Shown one piece after another: positions 21,970 to 30,559 of a stretch of 64,000 bases of DNA. Origin of the DNA: Planctomycetota bacterium (lineage in GTDB: Bacteria > Planctomycetota > UBA8742 > UBA2392). Below the pieces are notes generated by a model, which saw only the letters and a program-made list of their open reading frames with translations, had not been told where the DNA came from and did no database searches. A program made the translations under genes and the position numbers. The stretch's first letter is position 1. Every line of letters starts with the position of its first letter. The stretch spans positions 62,001-126,000 of the forward strand of contig JAHBXZ010000014.1 in assembly GCA_019636215.1 (NCBI GenBank), read 5' to 3'.

Positions 21970-21998
21970 TTGACGGAAGGGCTGCCACAGGATAGGCT
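21970..21998 (+). promoter_or_regulatory. Candidate promoter for a small RNA
   Basis: TTGACG (21970-21975) and TAGGCT (21993-21998) with a 17-base spacer, about 100 bp past mnmG. The -10 is 3/6. It lies directly ahead of three hairpins. Confidence 0.4.
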
Positions 21999-22003
21999 TA
22001 TTC

Positions 22004-22100
22004 AAGCGGGTTATGGCCCGCCTAACATGAGCCCCAACTCCTCTTTGCCCGGGAGGAGTTAGCTTGAAGCCCCCGTGATTGCCCCGCGGGGGCTTCTCAT
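22004..22100 (+). ncRNA. Candidate structured small RNA ending in an intrinsic terminator
   Basis: Three successive hairpins: GCGGG/CCCGC at 22006-22021; AACTCCTC (22036-22043) with GAGGAGTT (22053-22060), which pairs an anti-SD-like CTCCT with an SD-like GGAGG; and AAGCCCCCG/CGGGGGCTT at 22067-22095. The last is followed by TCTCATTTT and probably also ends mnmG transcription. I do not recognise an RNA family; it may be only a terminator region or an mnmG 3' UTR. Confidence 0.4.
22067..22095 (+). terminator. Intrinsic terminator
   Basis: Perfect 9-bp stem AAGCCCCCG/CGGGGGCTT, 11-base loop, followed by TCTCATTTT. Ends the mnmG-side transcript ahead of the PAS operon. Confidence 0.75.
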
Positions 22101-22150
22101 TTTGTCCGGCAAGCTCTCTGAAATGCGCCAGACTGCACCGACCCAACTCC

Positions 22151-22179
22151 TTGGATGCGGCTCGTTCGGATTCTAAACT
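22151..22179 (+). promoter_or_regulatory. Promoter of the PAS-PAS-flavodoxin operon
   Basis: TTGGAT (22151-22156), 17-base spacer, TAAACT (22174-22179); the first start codon lies 32 bp downstream. Confidence 0.55.
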
Positions 22180-22210
22180 TGCGTGACTGTTTTCTCAGGC
22201 GGGTGCGGGC

Positions 22211-23092
22211 ATGCCAGAGCCATTCTCAGGCTCATCAGAAGTCATTGACGCGGAGTGGGTTCTGCGCCAGGTGCCGGTTATCTCGTACTTCTGCGAAAAC
22301 GACGGCCTGTACACCATGCGCTGGCTGAACGCCGGCGGCGGCAACGACCTGGGTTACAACCTGCAGGACTTTGTCGATAACAAACACTATTTCGCGGCCT
22401 CGGCCGTGCACCCCGACGACCTGGATGTGGTTGACCAGTTTGCCGAGCGCGCGTTGGCCAGCCGCCGTCCCATCATTGCCCGGTACCGCCTGGTGCATGT
22501 CGGTGGCGAAGTGATGCCAATGCTGCTGGCGGCGCGGGCCGTGCGCGACCGCAACGGCCAGCCGCAGGGATTCTGCGGCATGGTGCTGAACATTGCGCAG
22601 GTGCCGCAGCTGCATGGTCCGTCGCAGGTCTTGACCGATCCCGGCGCGCCGCGCGAGCAGCCGGGAACACCCGTCAGCGATCACCCCGGCGTGCCGGACC
22701 CGGCTTGGGTGGACACCCACGCCCCGGCCGTCACCTTCGCCGTGGAAGTGGACGAGTCCTACACCTTGCGCCATGGCGGGGGCCAGGCGCGGTTTTTCCT
22801 GGATTACCCGACCGAGCAATTCCTGGACAACGCCAGATACCGCCCCAGCAATTCCGTGCTGCCAGAGGACATTGAAGTTACCGACGAAACCTTCGACTTG
22901 TGCGCGGCCAACCCGGGGGCCATGATCGTGAACCGGTATCACCTTGTGCATTCCCAGGGGCACCCGGTGCCCGGCATTTACGCGTATCGCGGGGTGTTAC
23001 TTGGAGATCGCGCTGTTGTGGTGGGCGTCGGGCTGGATATCAGCGATTGCCCGGCACTGAAGGGCAAATCCTGTATTCTCAAGCGAGGCTGA
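22211..23092 (+). CDS. Tandem PAS-domain protein, no output domain
   Basis: 293 residues, soluble, with two PAS domains and nothing else. PAS 1 spans about 15-130 (RQVPVISYFCENDGLYTMRW, LGYNLQDFVDN, VHPDDLDVVDQFAERAL, RYRLVHVGGEVMPML); PAS 2 spans about 170-290 and shows the same order in a more diverged form (VTFAVEVDESYTLRHGG, FFLDYPTEQFLDN, VLPEDIEVTDETF, NRYHLVHSQGHPVPGIYAYRG). A linker rich in Pro and Gly separates them. The C-terminus LKGKSCILKRG recurs at the end of the next gene. PAS domains of this PAS_3 type sense ligands, light or redox through a bound cofactor. With no kinase or enzyme attached it must act through partners, plausibly the neighbouring PAS protein and flavodoxin. 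Confidence 0.82.
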   Translation: MPEPFSGSSEVIDAEWVLRQVPVISYFCENDGLYTMRWLNAGGGNDLGYNLQDFVDNKHYFAASAVHPDDLDVVDQFAERALASRRPIIARYRLVHVGGEVMPMLLAARAVRDRNGQPQGFCGMVLNIAQVPQLHGPSQVLTDPGAPREQPGTPVSDHPGVPDPAWVDTHAPAVTFAVEVDESYTLRHGGGQARFFLDYPTEQFLDNARYRPSNSVLPEDIEVTDETFDLCAANPGAMIVNRYHLVHSQGHPVPGIYAYRGVLLGDRAVVVGVGLDISDCPALKGKSCILKRG

Positions 23093-23095
23093 ACC

Positions 23096-23512
23096 TTGGC
23101 CGAGGGTTTTGATCCAGCGTTGCTGGCCGTCCTGTGTGACCACATGCCTGTGATCACGCTGTTCGTCGCCAATGACGCGCACTACACCTTGAAGTTCGCC
23201 AACGCGGAGGGCGTGCGGTTGCTGGGTTACAGCCCGCAGGATTTTGTCGACAACCGGCGTTACACCGCGGCCTCGCTGATTCACCCCGACGACCTGCCGG
23301 TTTCCGATGCCCAGACCGACCGGATCATGCACACCGGCCAGACTGTGGCGGCACGCTATCGCGTGATTGGGGCCGACGGCACTTTGATCCCGGTGCTGGA
23401 CATCTCGCGCCTGTATGACGAGCCGGGGCAGGACCTGGGACTGATCACCGTGATCGTGGACCTGCGCCTGGCGCCACCGCTGCAGGGCAAATCCTGCGTG
23501 TTCGACAAGTGA
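23096..23512 (+). CDS. Single PAS-domain protein with C-terminal LxGKSC motif
   Basis: 138 residues from a TTG start at 23096, three bases after the previous stop, with GCGAGG nine bases upstream. One PAS domain fills the protein (DHMPVITLFVANDAHYTLKFA, LLGYSPQDFVDN, IHPDDLPVSDAQTDRIM, RYRVIGADGTLIPVLDI). It ends LQGKSCVFDK, matching LKGKSCILKR of the upstream protein; a Cys held at the same place after each PAS could be a redox or ligand site. It is closer to PAS 1 than to PAS 2 of the upstream gene, suggesting duplication. Its stop overlaps the flavodoxin start. Confidence 0.8.
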   Translation: MAEGFDPALLAVLCDHMPVITLFVANDAHYTLKFANAEGVRLLGYSPQDFVDNRRYTAASLIHPDDLPVSDAQTDRIMHTGQTVAARYRVIGADGTLIPVLDISRLYDEPGQDLGLITVIVDLRLAPPLQGKSCVFDK

Positions 23513-24087
23513 ACGCTCCAACGATTCTGGTTGCCTTTGCCAGCGTGGGCGGCAACACCGCGCAGACGGCGGCACTGCTTGCCGGCGCGGCCAGCGCTGC
23601 CGGCGCCCAGGTCACCGGCCCGCTGGATGTGCGAGGCCGCGATGCCGCCATCCTGCGCGGGTTTGACGGCCTGCTGCTGGGCGAGCCCACCTGGGGCGAA
23701 GGCACCCACCACACGGACTTTGCGCCTTTTGATGAATCGATGGCAGCCCTGCTGCAGCCGGGCTGCACACTGGCCGGTGTGGGCGCTGCTGCGTTCGGGG
23801 GCTGCGACCGGGCCTATCGCCACTTCGGCCGCGCCGTCGAACTGATCGAGGACCGGCTGGTCGCCTGCGGCGCGAAGGTTGTCCAGCGTGGCCTGAAGAT
23901 TGAGCTTGCCCACAATGAGTCCAGCCGCGCGTTTACCGCGCAATGGGCGCGGCATTTTGTGGCGCGCCTGCGCGGCGAACTGGAGTGGCAGCCCTGGCGG
24001 CCCGCGATGGGCAAGGCCGAAGTTGACGCCGTGATGGGTGTGTCACCCGAGGAAAGACAGCGGCGCGATAACGCGGGGCTTATGTAG
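23509..24087 (+). CDS. Flavodoxin-like FMN protein
   Basis: 192 residues from a GTG at 23509 that overlaps the previous stop codon by four bases (GTGA). A flavodoxin fold: the phosphate loop ASVGGNTAQTAALLA (residues 10-24, equivalent to S/T-x-T-G-N-T), the W-loop LLGEPTWGEGTHHTDFAPF that stacks on the FMN, and VGAAAFGGCDRAYRHFGRAVELIEDRL that corresponds to the third FMN loop and the long-chain segment. It would carry one or two electrons in the cytoplasm. The C-terminal 40 residues are an extension. The tight coupling to two PAS proteins suggests electron transfer to, or sensing of, PAS-bound cofactors; this is inference. Its 3' end overlaps the convergent GTPase gene by 8 bp. Confidence 0.85.
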   Translation: MNAPTILVAFASVGGNTAQTAALLAGAASAAGAQVTGPLDVRGRDAAILRGFDGLLLGEPTWGEGTHHTDFAPFDESMAALLQPGCTLAGVGAAAFGGCDRAYRHFGRAVELIEDRLVACGAKVVQRGLKIELAHNESSRAFTAQWARHFVARLRGELEWQPWRPAMGKAEVDAVMGVSPEERQRRDNAGLM

Positions 24088-25978
24088 TGGCCGGCGTGTC
24101 GCCCGGTGGCGGCGCGGTGTCATCGCCGGGTGCGGGACTGGTTTCCGTCCCGGGCTTCGGTGCGGCCTCTGGTGCGGCCTCTGGTGCGGCCAGGGCCGCG
24201 GCTTCTTCCTTCACGGTGATGGCAAAGGTGCGCTTGAGCTGGTGCAGGTCTTCGCGGATTTTCTTGACCGCCGCCATGGCCTCCTCGACGGCGCCGCTGG
24301 TGCGGCCTACGTAATCAAAGAACGGGCCGAAGCTCTCGCGGATGCGGTCCACGGATTCCTTGGCCTCGCGTTTGATCTGGGTATCCAGCACCGCCGTCAG
24401 CGCCGCGCGCAACTGGGTGCACTTGTCGCTGAAGTTTGCCTTGATCTTTTTGCGCTGCATCGGCAGCACCAGCAGTGACCCGCCCAGCAGCGCTATGCCC
24501 GCGGTGATGCCGGTGACGTCAATCCATGTGAAACCCGCCGCGGTGGTCAATGCGACGGTAAGCGCGCCCGCGCCCACGCCGATCAAACCGCCGCCGATGG
24601 CGGCATTGACGCCCGTGGCGGCCTTGCCCATGAACACACGGACCTGGTCTTCGTAATCAAAGTTCTTGACCTTGTCCTTGGCGTCGGCGCGCACCAGGTC
24701 ATAGATCTTTTCGCGGTTGTACTCGAACTTGCTGCCCACCTTGCCCACCATGCCTTCGTGGGGCCGCTTGGCGGCCTGGTCGGCGAAGTACTCGGTCGTG
24801 TCCTGCCAGACCTTCAGATACTTCTTCATGAACCAGTCCACGCTGCGGCTTAGCGTGTCGTCGATCTTGCCCTCGTAATCGCGAATCACGTCTTCCTTGA
24901 ACCGCGCCCGGAACAGCTCGCTGCTGCGCAAAAGGCTGAAGTTGGTGATCTTGACGTTGTCATCGACCCAGTTGCGGCCGCGTTTCTCCATCTCGTAGAC
25001 GATGTTGTCGACCTCAAGGATGAAGCGCCCGAAGTTCTCGCTCATGTCAGCTTCGGATTGCTCCAGCTGCTGCTTGATACTTTCCAGGACCTTGCGGTCG
25101 TCCTTCAGGTTCACCAGCCGCGCCGCGAATTGCTCAATCGCGCGGTCGCAGATGGCAATCGCGCTGTTGACGGGGCTTTCCAGCTTGAGCTGCAGTTTCT
25201 CGCCGGCGCTCAGCGTGTTGAACAGGTATTCCTCAAGCCCGGCAAAACCGGATTCCTTGTAAAGCTCGTTGTTGCCGGTGTTCTTGGCCTCGCGCGCCTG
25301 CTTGGCGCTTACGGTGAAGATCATCGGCTCAAAGTCGAAGTACTTCTTCACGTTGTCGGTGACAAACGTTCGGATCTCGTCCAGTTCGTGCGGTTCCTTG
25401 ATGTCCTTCTTGGTCAGGATGAACAGGATCTTCTTGGCCCAGCCCTGCACGATGTAGCCCAGGAACTCTTTTTCGGTTTCGCTGAAGGGCCGGTCGACGC
25501 TGGTGGTGAACAGGATCAGGTCGCAGCGCGGGATGTATTGCTCGGTGATCTCGGCGTGGCGCTTTACGATGCTGTTGGTGCCCGGGGTGTCGACAATGTT
25601 CAGGTTGCGAAGGGCCTCAAAGGGCAGTTGCTTCTCAACCAGGAACTCCTCAAGAACCCGCTCTTTCTCTTTGTCGCCAAAGCGCAGCACATGGATCTTG
25701 TCGGTGGTCGGAATCGCGCCGACCTTGCACACGTCGGCGTTCAGCAGGCTGTTGATGAAGCTGGATTTGCCGGCCTTGACTTCGCCTACAATCACCAGCA
25801 GGAACAGTTCTTCCAGGTGATGCATCAGGCCGGAAACCTGTTCGGCCAGTTGTTCTTCGAAATCGTGTCTGATCAGCAGGTCGCGCAGCTGTTTCAGAAG
25901 CTCGCGTTCTTCGCGCTGGCCCTCGGCGATGCGCTCGTCCAGCCGGCGGGTAAGGGTGTTGGGGGCGGTATCGGTCAT
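24080..25978 (-). CDS. Dynamin-like GTPase
   Basis: 632 residues. GTPase motifs: P-loop GEVKAGKS (65-72), switch Thr in TTDK (91-94), DTPG (130-133) and TKKD (189-192). A helical stalk-like region of about 300 residues follows, then a hydrophobic hairpin (AAIGGGLIGVGAGALTVALT... ITAGIALLGGSLLVL) that would insert into the membrane as the paddle of bacterial dynamin-like proteins, then coiled coil and an Ala/Pro-rich tail. Such proteins oligomerise on membranes and remodel, fuse or repair them. It is a single gene here, whereas bacterial dynamins often come in pairs. The stop overlaps the flavodoxin gene tail to tail. Confidence 0.9.
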   Translation of the reverse strand: MTDTAPNTLTRRLDERIAEGQREERELLKQLRDLLIRHDFEEQLAEQVSGLMHHLEELFLLVIVGEVKAGKSSFINSLLNADVCKVGAIPTTDKIHVLRFGDKEKERVLEEFLVEKQLPFEALRNLNIVDTPGTNSIVKRHAEITEQYIPRCDLILFTTSVDRPFSETEKEFLGYIVQGWAKKILFILTKKDIKEPHELDEIRTFVTDNVKKYFDFEPMIFTVSAKQAREAKNTGNNELYKESGFAGLEEYLFNTLSAGEKLQLKLESPVNSAIAICDRAIEQFAARLVNLKDDRKVLESIKQQLEQSEADMSENFGRFILEVDNIVYEMEKRGRNWVDDNVKITNFSLLRSSELFRARFKEDVIRDYEGKIDDTLSRSVDWFMKKYLKVWQDTTEYFADQAAKRPHEGMVGKVGSKFEYNREKIYDLVRADAKDKVKNFDYEDQVRVFMGKAATGVNAAIGGGLIGVGAGALTVALTTAAGFTWIDVTGITAGIALLGGSLLVLPMQRKKIKANFSDKCTQLRAALTAVLDTQIKREAKESVDRIRESFGPFFDYVGRTSGAVEEAMAAVKKIREDLHQLKRTFAITVKEEAAALAAPEAAPEAAPKPGTETSPAPGDDTAPPPGDTPATT

Positions 25979-26155
25979 CGTCGGAAGTTGCCTCGCTTAC
26001 TGGCATTGCGGATTTCGGACCGCGGATTTCGGGCCGCACAGCCAAACGGCAATCCGGGGGCCGCACCCGATCCAAATTCCAATATCCAGAATCGCTGGTA
26101 TCCTGCCTGTGCGGCAGGGTGTCAACATCGTGATTGTACCCTGAAGGTGGGCGAA

Positions 26156-28954
26156 ATGTCCCGCAGGCTTCTGCTGGTTCTTTTTGCGTTTCTCATGGCC
26201 GGCGGCCTTGTTGCCGCGTGGCTGGTGCTTGGCCCCGAAGAACCGGCAGGCCGCAGCAGCGCCCGGGCGGAACAGGGCGCAGTCATGGGTGAACCCACGC
26301 CCCTGCCGGAAGGTGTGCTTGACAGGCCCGAGGGCCCGGGCTCTGGCCGCGCAACCGGCAACCCCGGCGCGCGCGGCAACCTGCGACCCGGCACCGAGGA
26401 ACCCGAAATCATCCGGCCCGAGCCAAGGCCGCCGCAAGGCCCCGAGGCCACCGTCAGGCCGCCGCAAGGCCCGGCCCAGCCCCAGCCTGACAAGCCGCCC
26501 CAGCCGCAGCCGCAGCCTGCGGCGCCCGCGCCAAACCCGAATGCCCCCCAGCCCACGGCGCTGGATGCCGAGCGCGAACGCCGCATTGCGGCCCTGCGCG
26601 CGATCCGGCGCCCGCCAAACCAGACACTGGGCAATGCCCGCCCCCGCACACGCAAGCCCAGCGAGGCCGGCAAGAAGGAACTGGCCGAGATCAGCCCGAA
26701 GCTGCTGCAAGACCGGCGCGGGCTGTACGCAAAGTACTACGCCTTTGCCAAGAACCCGATCGAAGTGTTGCTCGACCCCGCCGAGCCCGAGCTGGACAAG
26801 CGCACACCCAACGTGACGCGCATTGACCCGCGCGTGTACTTCCCGGGCAAAGAGGCCTGGGCGGACATCACGTTTGACAAAGGCAACTTCATGGCGGTGT
26901 GGGAGGGTTTTCTGGTCATCCCCGCCGACGGCGACTACTGGCTTTACCTTGGCGCAGACCTGTTCGGCAATGTCCGCCTGAGCGGCGAAATGGTGCTGAT
27001 CAATGACATGCAGGACTACACCGAGGTCAGCACCGTGCTGACGCTGACCAGGGGCCTGCACCCGCTGCGCATTGAGTACCTGGAAGCCCGCAACGGCAGT
27101 GTGGTGCAGGACCTGGGCGCGTGCAACTTCATGTACGTGCCTGCGGGCGAAAGCAAACCGGTGCCCGTGCCGCCGGAAATGCTGCTGCTGCCCGAAGCAC
27201 TGTGGAGTGACGCGGCGCCGATCATCACGCGCCTGAGCAAAACCAGCGGCGAGATTGGCGACGAGATCACGATTTATGGCCAGAACCTGGACGGCACGAA
27301 CGTCAAGTCGACAGGTGTTCCGATACCGGATTTCCTGAAGCTTCAACCCCTGGTCACTGTGCAGGTTGGCGGGCAGAGCGCTCAGATCCTGGATGTGTCC
27401 GATAGCGCGCTGAAAATTCGTGTTCCCGTTGGGGCGACCACAGGAAAGATCATCGTCTTCAAGGCCAAAGCAGTCCCCGGAATCGGCGAGGGCGGAACAG
27501 CAGATGCAACCTATCCGCAGGCAGTGCCTTCAAACTCGATGGACTTCACGGTCACCACGCAGTTCGGCCTGTACGCCAGTTGGCACAACCTGCAGGGCTG
27601 GTCGAACTACGATTTCATTGAGCCCGGCATTCATGAACCTGACCTGGTGCGGCTGGAACGCGAGTTCCAGTTTGAGTCCCGCGATAAGCTGAATCTGCCC
27701 TTCAAGAACAACCCGCTGGCCTGCCACTGGGAAGGCAAACTCGGCATCCCCGCCGATTGGGCCGCCGACAAGCAGCCGCGACTGGTGAGGTTTGCGGCCT
27801 ACGGGCGTCTGCGGGTGACGCTGGGAACCGAATCAAAAGCAACGGCCGCCTTGCCCGGCGGCGGCAACGACCTGACGACTCTCGATTTTGAAGTACCCGC
27901 CGGCGAGGAACGCTACCTGCCCCTGAGCATCGACTGGACCAGCGAAACCGGCCCGGCCAGCCTGCGTGTGGTCGAGATGAAGCAAGAGCCCAAAGACAAG
28001 AACGCCGACCCCAACCAGACCTGGTACTGGGCTGAAGTCCGCACGCTTCCATCACATCTGTTCTTCCCGCCGGTGGTGCCGCCCCAGCCGCCCAGAATCA
28101 AGTCGGTCAAGCCCCTGTGGCCGGAGGGCGAACAGCCGCCCGTGCTGCCCTACACCGTCACCACCACCTTGCCCAGTGTGCGCGAGGGCCAGGAGTTCGA
28201 GTTCGTCATGGAAGTCTTCGGCAACGCCGAAGTCCGCGCACAGCCCGTGCACGTCAGCATTGACGGCCGGCCAATCACCTTTGAGGTAATCGCCACCAGC
28301 CCGGTCAACGCCACAACAGAAAGCCGCACCTGCAAGGCCGTGCTGCCAAGCATGTGCGGCGAAGGCGCGATCACCGCGCGCATCACTGTGGTGACCAGCG
28401 ACCCGTTCATGATTGACGTGACGAACAAGGGCCTGGTGGCCTATTACTATGACCTGCCGAACCCCGGCGGCTACACGCAGATGCCCGACCCGGAGCCGCT
28501 GGTGTGCTTCCTTGTGCGCAAGGACGCACAGGTGAACTTCGAAAACGCCAACGACTTCAACCTGCCGTTTCCCGCCGAGACTTTTGCCGTGGAATGGTTC
28601 GGCGCATTGATCGTCGAGAAAGAGGGCGACTACGTCTTCACCTGCCGCAGCGACGACGGCATCAAGGTGTGGATCAACGGCAACATGGCATTGATCGACG
28701 ACAACCTGCATTACCAGCGCGAGAAGAGCAGCGAGAAAATCCGCCTGACCGCCGGTGTGCACACCTTCCGCATGCAGTTCTTTGAAAACAACGTGCACGA
28801 AGTCAGCGTACTGTACTGGCAGGCCGCCGACGACAAGGGCGAGTTCCTGCCCAAGCAGGTCATCCCCAAACGCAACTGGACCTGGGACCAGCACCCGCCG
28901 CTGCCCAGCAAGACCAGCACCGGCAAGCGTTCCGACGGCAGCGACCCGCAGTAG
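26156..28954 (+). CDS. Membrane-anchored or exported PA14/IPT-domain protein
   Basis: 932 residues from the ATG at 26156; GGTGGG lies six bases before it, and the upstream open frame overlaps the GTPase gene. Residues 5-24 form an N-terminal membrane segment or signal, then about 130 residues of Pro/Gln/Gly-rich linker. A PA14-like domain (GLYAKYYAFAKNPIEVLLD ... FLVIPADGDYWLYLGADLFGNV) comes first, then an IPT/TIG Ig-like domain (APIITRLSKTSGEIGDEITIYG), a second diverged PA14-like block (QFGLYASWHNL...) and a C-terminal PA14 (GLVAYYYDL ... EKEGDYVFTCRSDDGIKVWING). PA14 domains bind carbohydrate; the protein is likely at the cell surface. It ends 4 bp from the convergent NtrC-type gene. Confidence 0.85.
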   Translation: MSRRLLLVLFAFLMAGGLVAAWLVLGPEEPAGRSSARAEQGAVMGEPTPLPEGVLDRPEGPGSGRATGNPGARGNLRPGTEEPEIIRPEPRPPQGPEATVRPPQGPAQPQPDKPPQPQPQPAAPAPNPNAPQPTALDAERERRIAALRAIRRPPNQTLGNARPRTRKPSEAGKKELAEISPKLLQDRRGLYAKYYAFAKNPIEVLLDPAEPELDKRTPNVTRIDPRVYFPGKEAWADITFDKGNFMAVWEGFLVIPADGDYWLYLGADLFGNVRLSGEMVLINDMQDYTEVSTVLTLTRGLHPLRIEYLEARNGSVVQDLGACNFMYVPAGESKPVPVPPEMLLLPEALWSDAAPIITRLSKTSGEIGDEITIYGQNLDGTNVKSTGVPIPDFLKLQPLVTVQVGGQSAQILDVSDSALKIRVPVGATTGKIIVFKAKAVPGIGEGGTADATYPQAVPSNSMDFTVTTQFGLYASWHNLQGWSNYDFIEPGIHEPDLVRLEREFQFESRDKLNLPFKNNPLACHWEGKLGIPADWAADKQPRLVRFAAYGRLRVTLGTESKATAALPGGGNDLTTLDFEVPAGEERYLPLSIDWTSETGPASLRVVEMKQEPKDKNADPNQTWYWAEVRTLPSHLFFPPVVPPQPPRIKSVKPLWPEGEQPPVLPYTVTTTLPSVREGQEFEFVMEVFGNAEVRAQPVHVSIDGRPITFEVIATSPVNATTESRTCKAVLPSMCGEGAITARITVVTSDPFMIDVTNKGLVAYYYDLPNPGGYTQMPDPEPLVCFLVRKDAQVNFENANDFNLPFPAETFAVEWFGALIVEKEGDYVFTCRSDDGIKVWINGNMALIDDNLHYQREKSSEKIRLTAGVHTFRMQFFENNVHEVSVLYWQAADDKGEFLPKQVIPKRNWTWDQHPPLPSKTSTGKRSDGSDPQ

Positions 28955-28958
28955 GCAC

Positions 28959-30329
28959 TTACAGCCCGTATTCCTTGATCTTGCGGTACAGGGTGCGTTC
29001 GCCGATCGCCAGCATTTTGGCCGTGCGTTCGCGGTTGCCTTCGTTGGCCTTCAGCGCCTGGCGGATCACTTCGCGCTCAATCTGTTCCATGGTCATGCCC
29101 ACCAGGCCGCCAAGCCCGGCGCCTGCCGGTGCCGCTGCGGCCGTCGTACTGCTGCTGCCGCGCAGCGATTGCGGAAGGTCGGCCGCCGCCAGCACTTTGC
29201 CCTGCGACAGCACAACCATTTCTTCCATGGTGTTGCGCAATTCGCGCACGTTGCCCGGCCAGGGGTGGGCGATCAGCGCCGACAGCACGGCCTGGTCCAT
29301 GCCGGTGATTTCTTTGCCGTACTGGCGGGCGAACTCGCGCACGAAGTTCTGGGCCAGCAGCGGGATGTCGCCCTGGCGTTCGCGCAGCGCAGGCAGGTGG
29401 ATCTGCACGACCTTCAGGCGGAAGTACAGGTCTTCACGGAACAGGCCCTTTTTGACCTGTTCTTCCAGGTTCTTGTTGGTAGCGCTGATCAGCCGCACAT
29501 CAATCTTGCGCGCGGTGTTGCTGCCCACGGGGGTCACTTCTTTGTTCTCGATCACGCGCAGCAGCTTCACCTGGGTTTCCAGCGGCATTTCGCCGACTTC
29601 GTCCAGAAACAAGGTGCCGTTGTCGGCGGCCTCGAACTTGCCCATGTGGTCCTTCAAGGCGCCGGTGAAGGCGCCCTTGACGTGCCCGAACAGCTCGCTG
29701 TCCAGCACGCCGCCTGTAAGCGCCCCGCAGTTCACGGCAACCAGCGGCCCCTGGCGACGCCTGCTGTTGAAGTGCAGCGCCCGGGCCACCAGTTCCTTGC
29801 CGGTGCCGTTTTCGCCGGTGACCAGCACCCGCGCGTCGGTGGGCGCGACCTGCTTCAGCCGCGAGAACACCTGCTGCATGGCAGGGCTGGAACCGACTAT
29901 GCCCTCATAGCCGAACTTTTCATCCACCAGCGCGCGCAGGTCTTGGTTGGCAAGGCTGAGCTTGCGGCGCTCTACGGCCTTGGCCACGGTGTTGCGCAGG
30001 GCGTCGCGGTTCAGCGGCTTTTCCAGGAAGCTGTATGCGCCCAGCTGCAGCGCCTCGACGGCTTTCTCGACGCTGCCGAAACCGGTGATGATGATGACCT
30101 CAACGTCGGCATCGTTGGCCTTGAGCTTGCGCAGCACTTCCATGCCGTCGGTATCGGGCAGGCGCAGGTCAGTCAGCACGCAATCAAACTCGTTTTCCTG
30201 GAACTTGCGCAGGCCGTCGCCGCCGCTGTGAGCCAGCGTTACGTCGTAATCGGCGCGCGACAGGGCCTCACCCGCGATCTCTGCGTGTGTTACGTCGTCG
30301 TCAATCAGCAGGACTTTGGGGTTGGGCAA
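28959..30329 (-). CDS. NtrC-type sigma-54-dependent response regulator
   Basis: 456 residues from a TTG at 30329 (MPNPKVLLIDDD), chosen because the receiver begins there; GGAAG lies about ten bases upstream and no ATG fits. Receiver: acidic pocket DDD, phospho-Asp in VLTDLRLPDTDG, Lys in LEKPL. Central AAA+ domain: VTGENGTGKELVA (Walker A), VKGAFTGALKDH with the GAFTGA loop that touches sigma-54, GTLFLDEVGEM (Walker B), [12 protein letters not shown]-terminal Fis-type HTH ERTAKMLAIGERTLYRKI. All parts are intact. It activates sigma-54 promoters when phosphorylated; no partner kinase is in the window. It converges with the PA14 gene. Confidence 0.94.
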   Translation of the reverse strand: MPNPKVLLIDDDVTHAEIAGEALSRADYDVTLAHSGGDGLRKFQENEFDCVLTDLRLPDTDGMEVLRKLKANDADVEVIIITGFGSVEKAVEALQLGAYSFLEKPLNRDALRNTVAKAVERRKLSLANQDLRALVDEKFGYEGIVGSSPAMQQVFSRLKQVAPTDARVLVTGENGTGKELVARALHFNSRRRQGPLVAVNCGALTGGVLDSELFGHVKGAFTGALKDHMGKFEAADNGTLFLDEVGEMPLETQVKLLRVIENKEVTPVGSNTARKIDVRLISATNKNLEEQVKKGLFREDLYFRLKVVQIHLPALRERQGDIPLLAQNFVREFARQYGKEITGMDQAVLSALIAHPWPGNVRELRNTMEEMVVLSQGKVLAAADLPQSLRGSSSTTAAAAPAGAGLGGLVGMTMEQIEREVIRQALKANEGNRERTAKMLAIGERTLYRKIKEYGL

Positions 30330-30481
30330 GGGCAGTGACTTCCGGGATTTGGGAGTTGACTGTGGCGTTGCAGGCCCAAGGCATAGCGGTTTGTGGTCGA
30401 CTGTCAAGCTGGCAGGGCTTCGGCGGGCAGACTTCGCAGACCTTGGCCAGATCAGCCGGGACGTCCGGCTTGTCTGGCCTG

Positions 30482-30529
30482 CCAGACTTCGCAGCCCCGT
30501 TGCGACAGCAACGGGGCTGCGAAGTCTGG
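30482..30529. repeat. Perfect 22-bp inverted repeat
   Basis: CCAGACTTCGCAGCCCCGTT begins a 22-base arm (30482-30503) that is the exact reverse complement of 30508-30529, with a GACA loop. The right arm abuts the duplicated tRNA 3' end at 30525. Shorter copies of the arm (GCAGACTTCGCAG) lie near 30429-30442. Confidence 0.9.
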
Positions 30530-30559
30530 TGGACGCTACTGGATTCGAACCAGTGACCC
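30525..30559 (-). repeat. Duplicated 3' end of tRNA-Val (att-like)
   Basis: 35 bases identical to 30678-30712, covering CCA, the 3' acceptor strand and the T arm of the intact tRNA-Val. A 9-bp hairpin (CGCCAACAG/CTGTTGGCG) follows where the anticodon arm would be, but no D arm or 5' acceptor matches, so it is not a working tRNA. Confidence 0.85.

Noticed and set aside
25058..26155. Upstream extension of the PA14 gene by 366 codons
   Set aside because: The extension overlaps the dynamin-like gene on the other strand; a signal-like N-terminus and a ribosome site at 26156 mark the true start.
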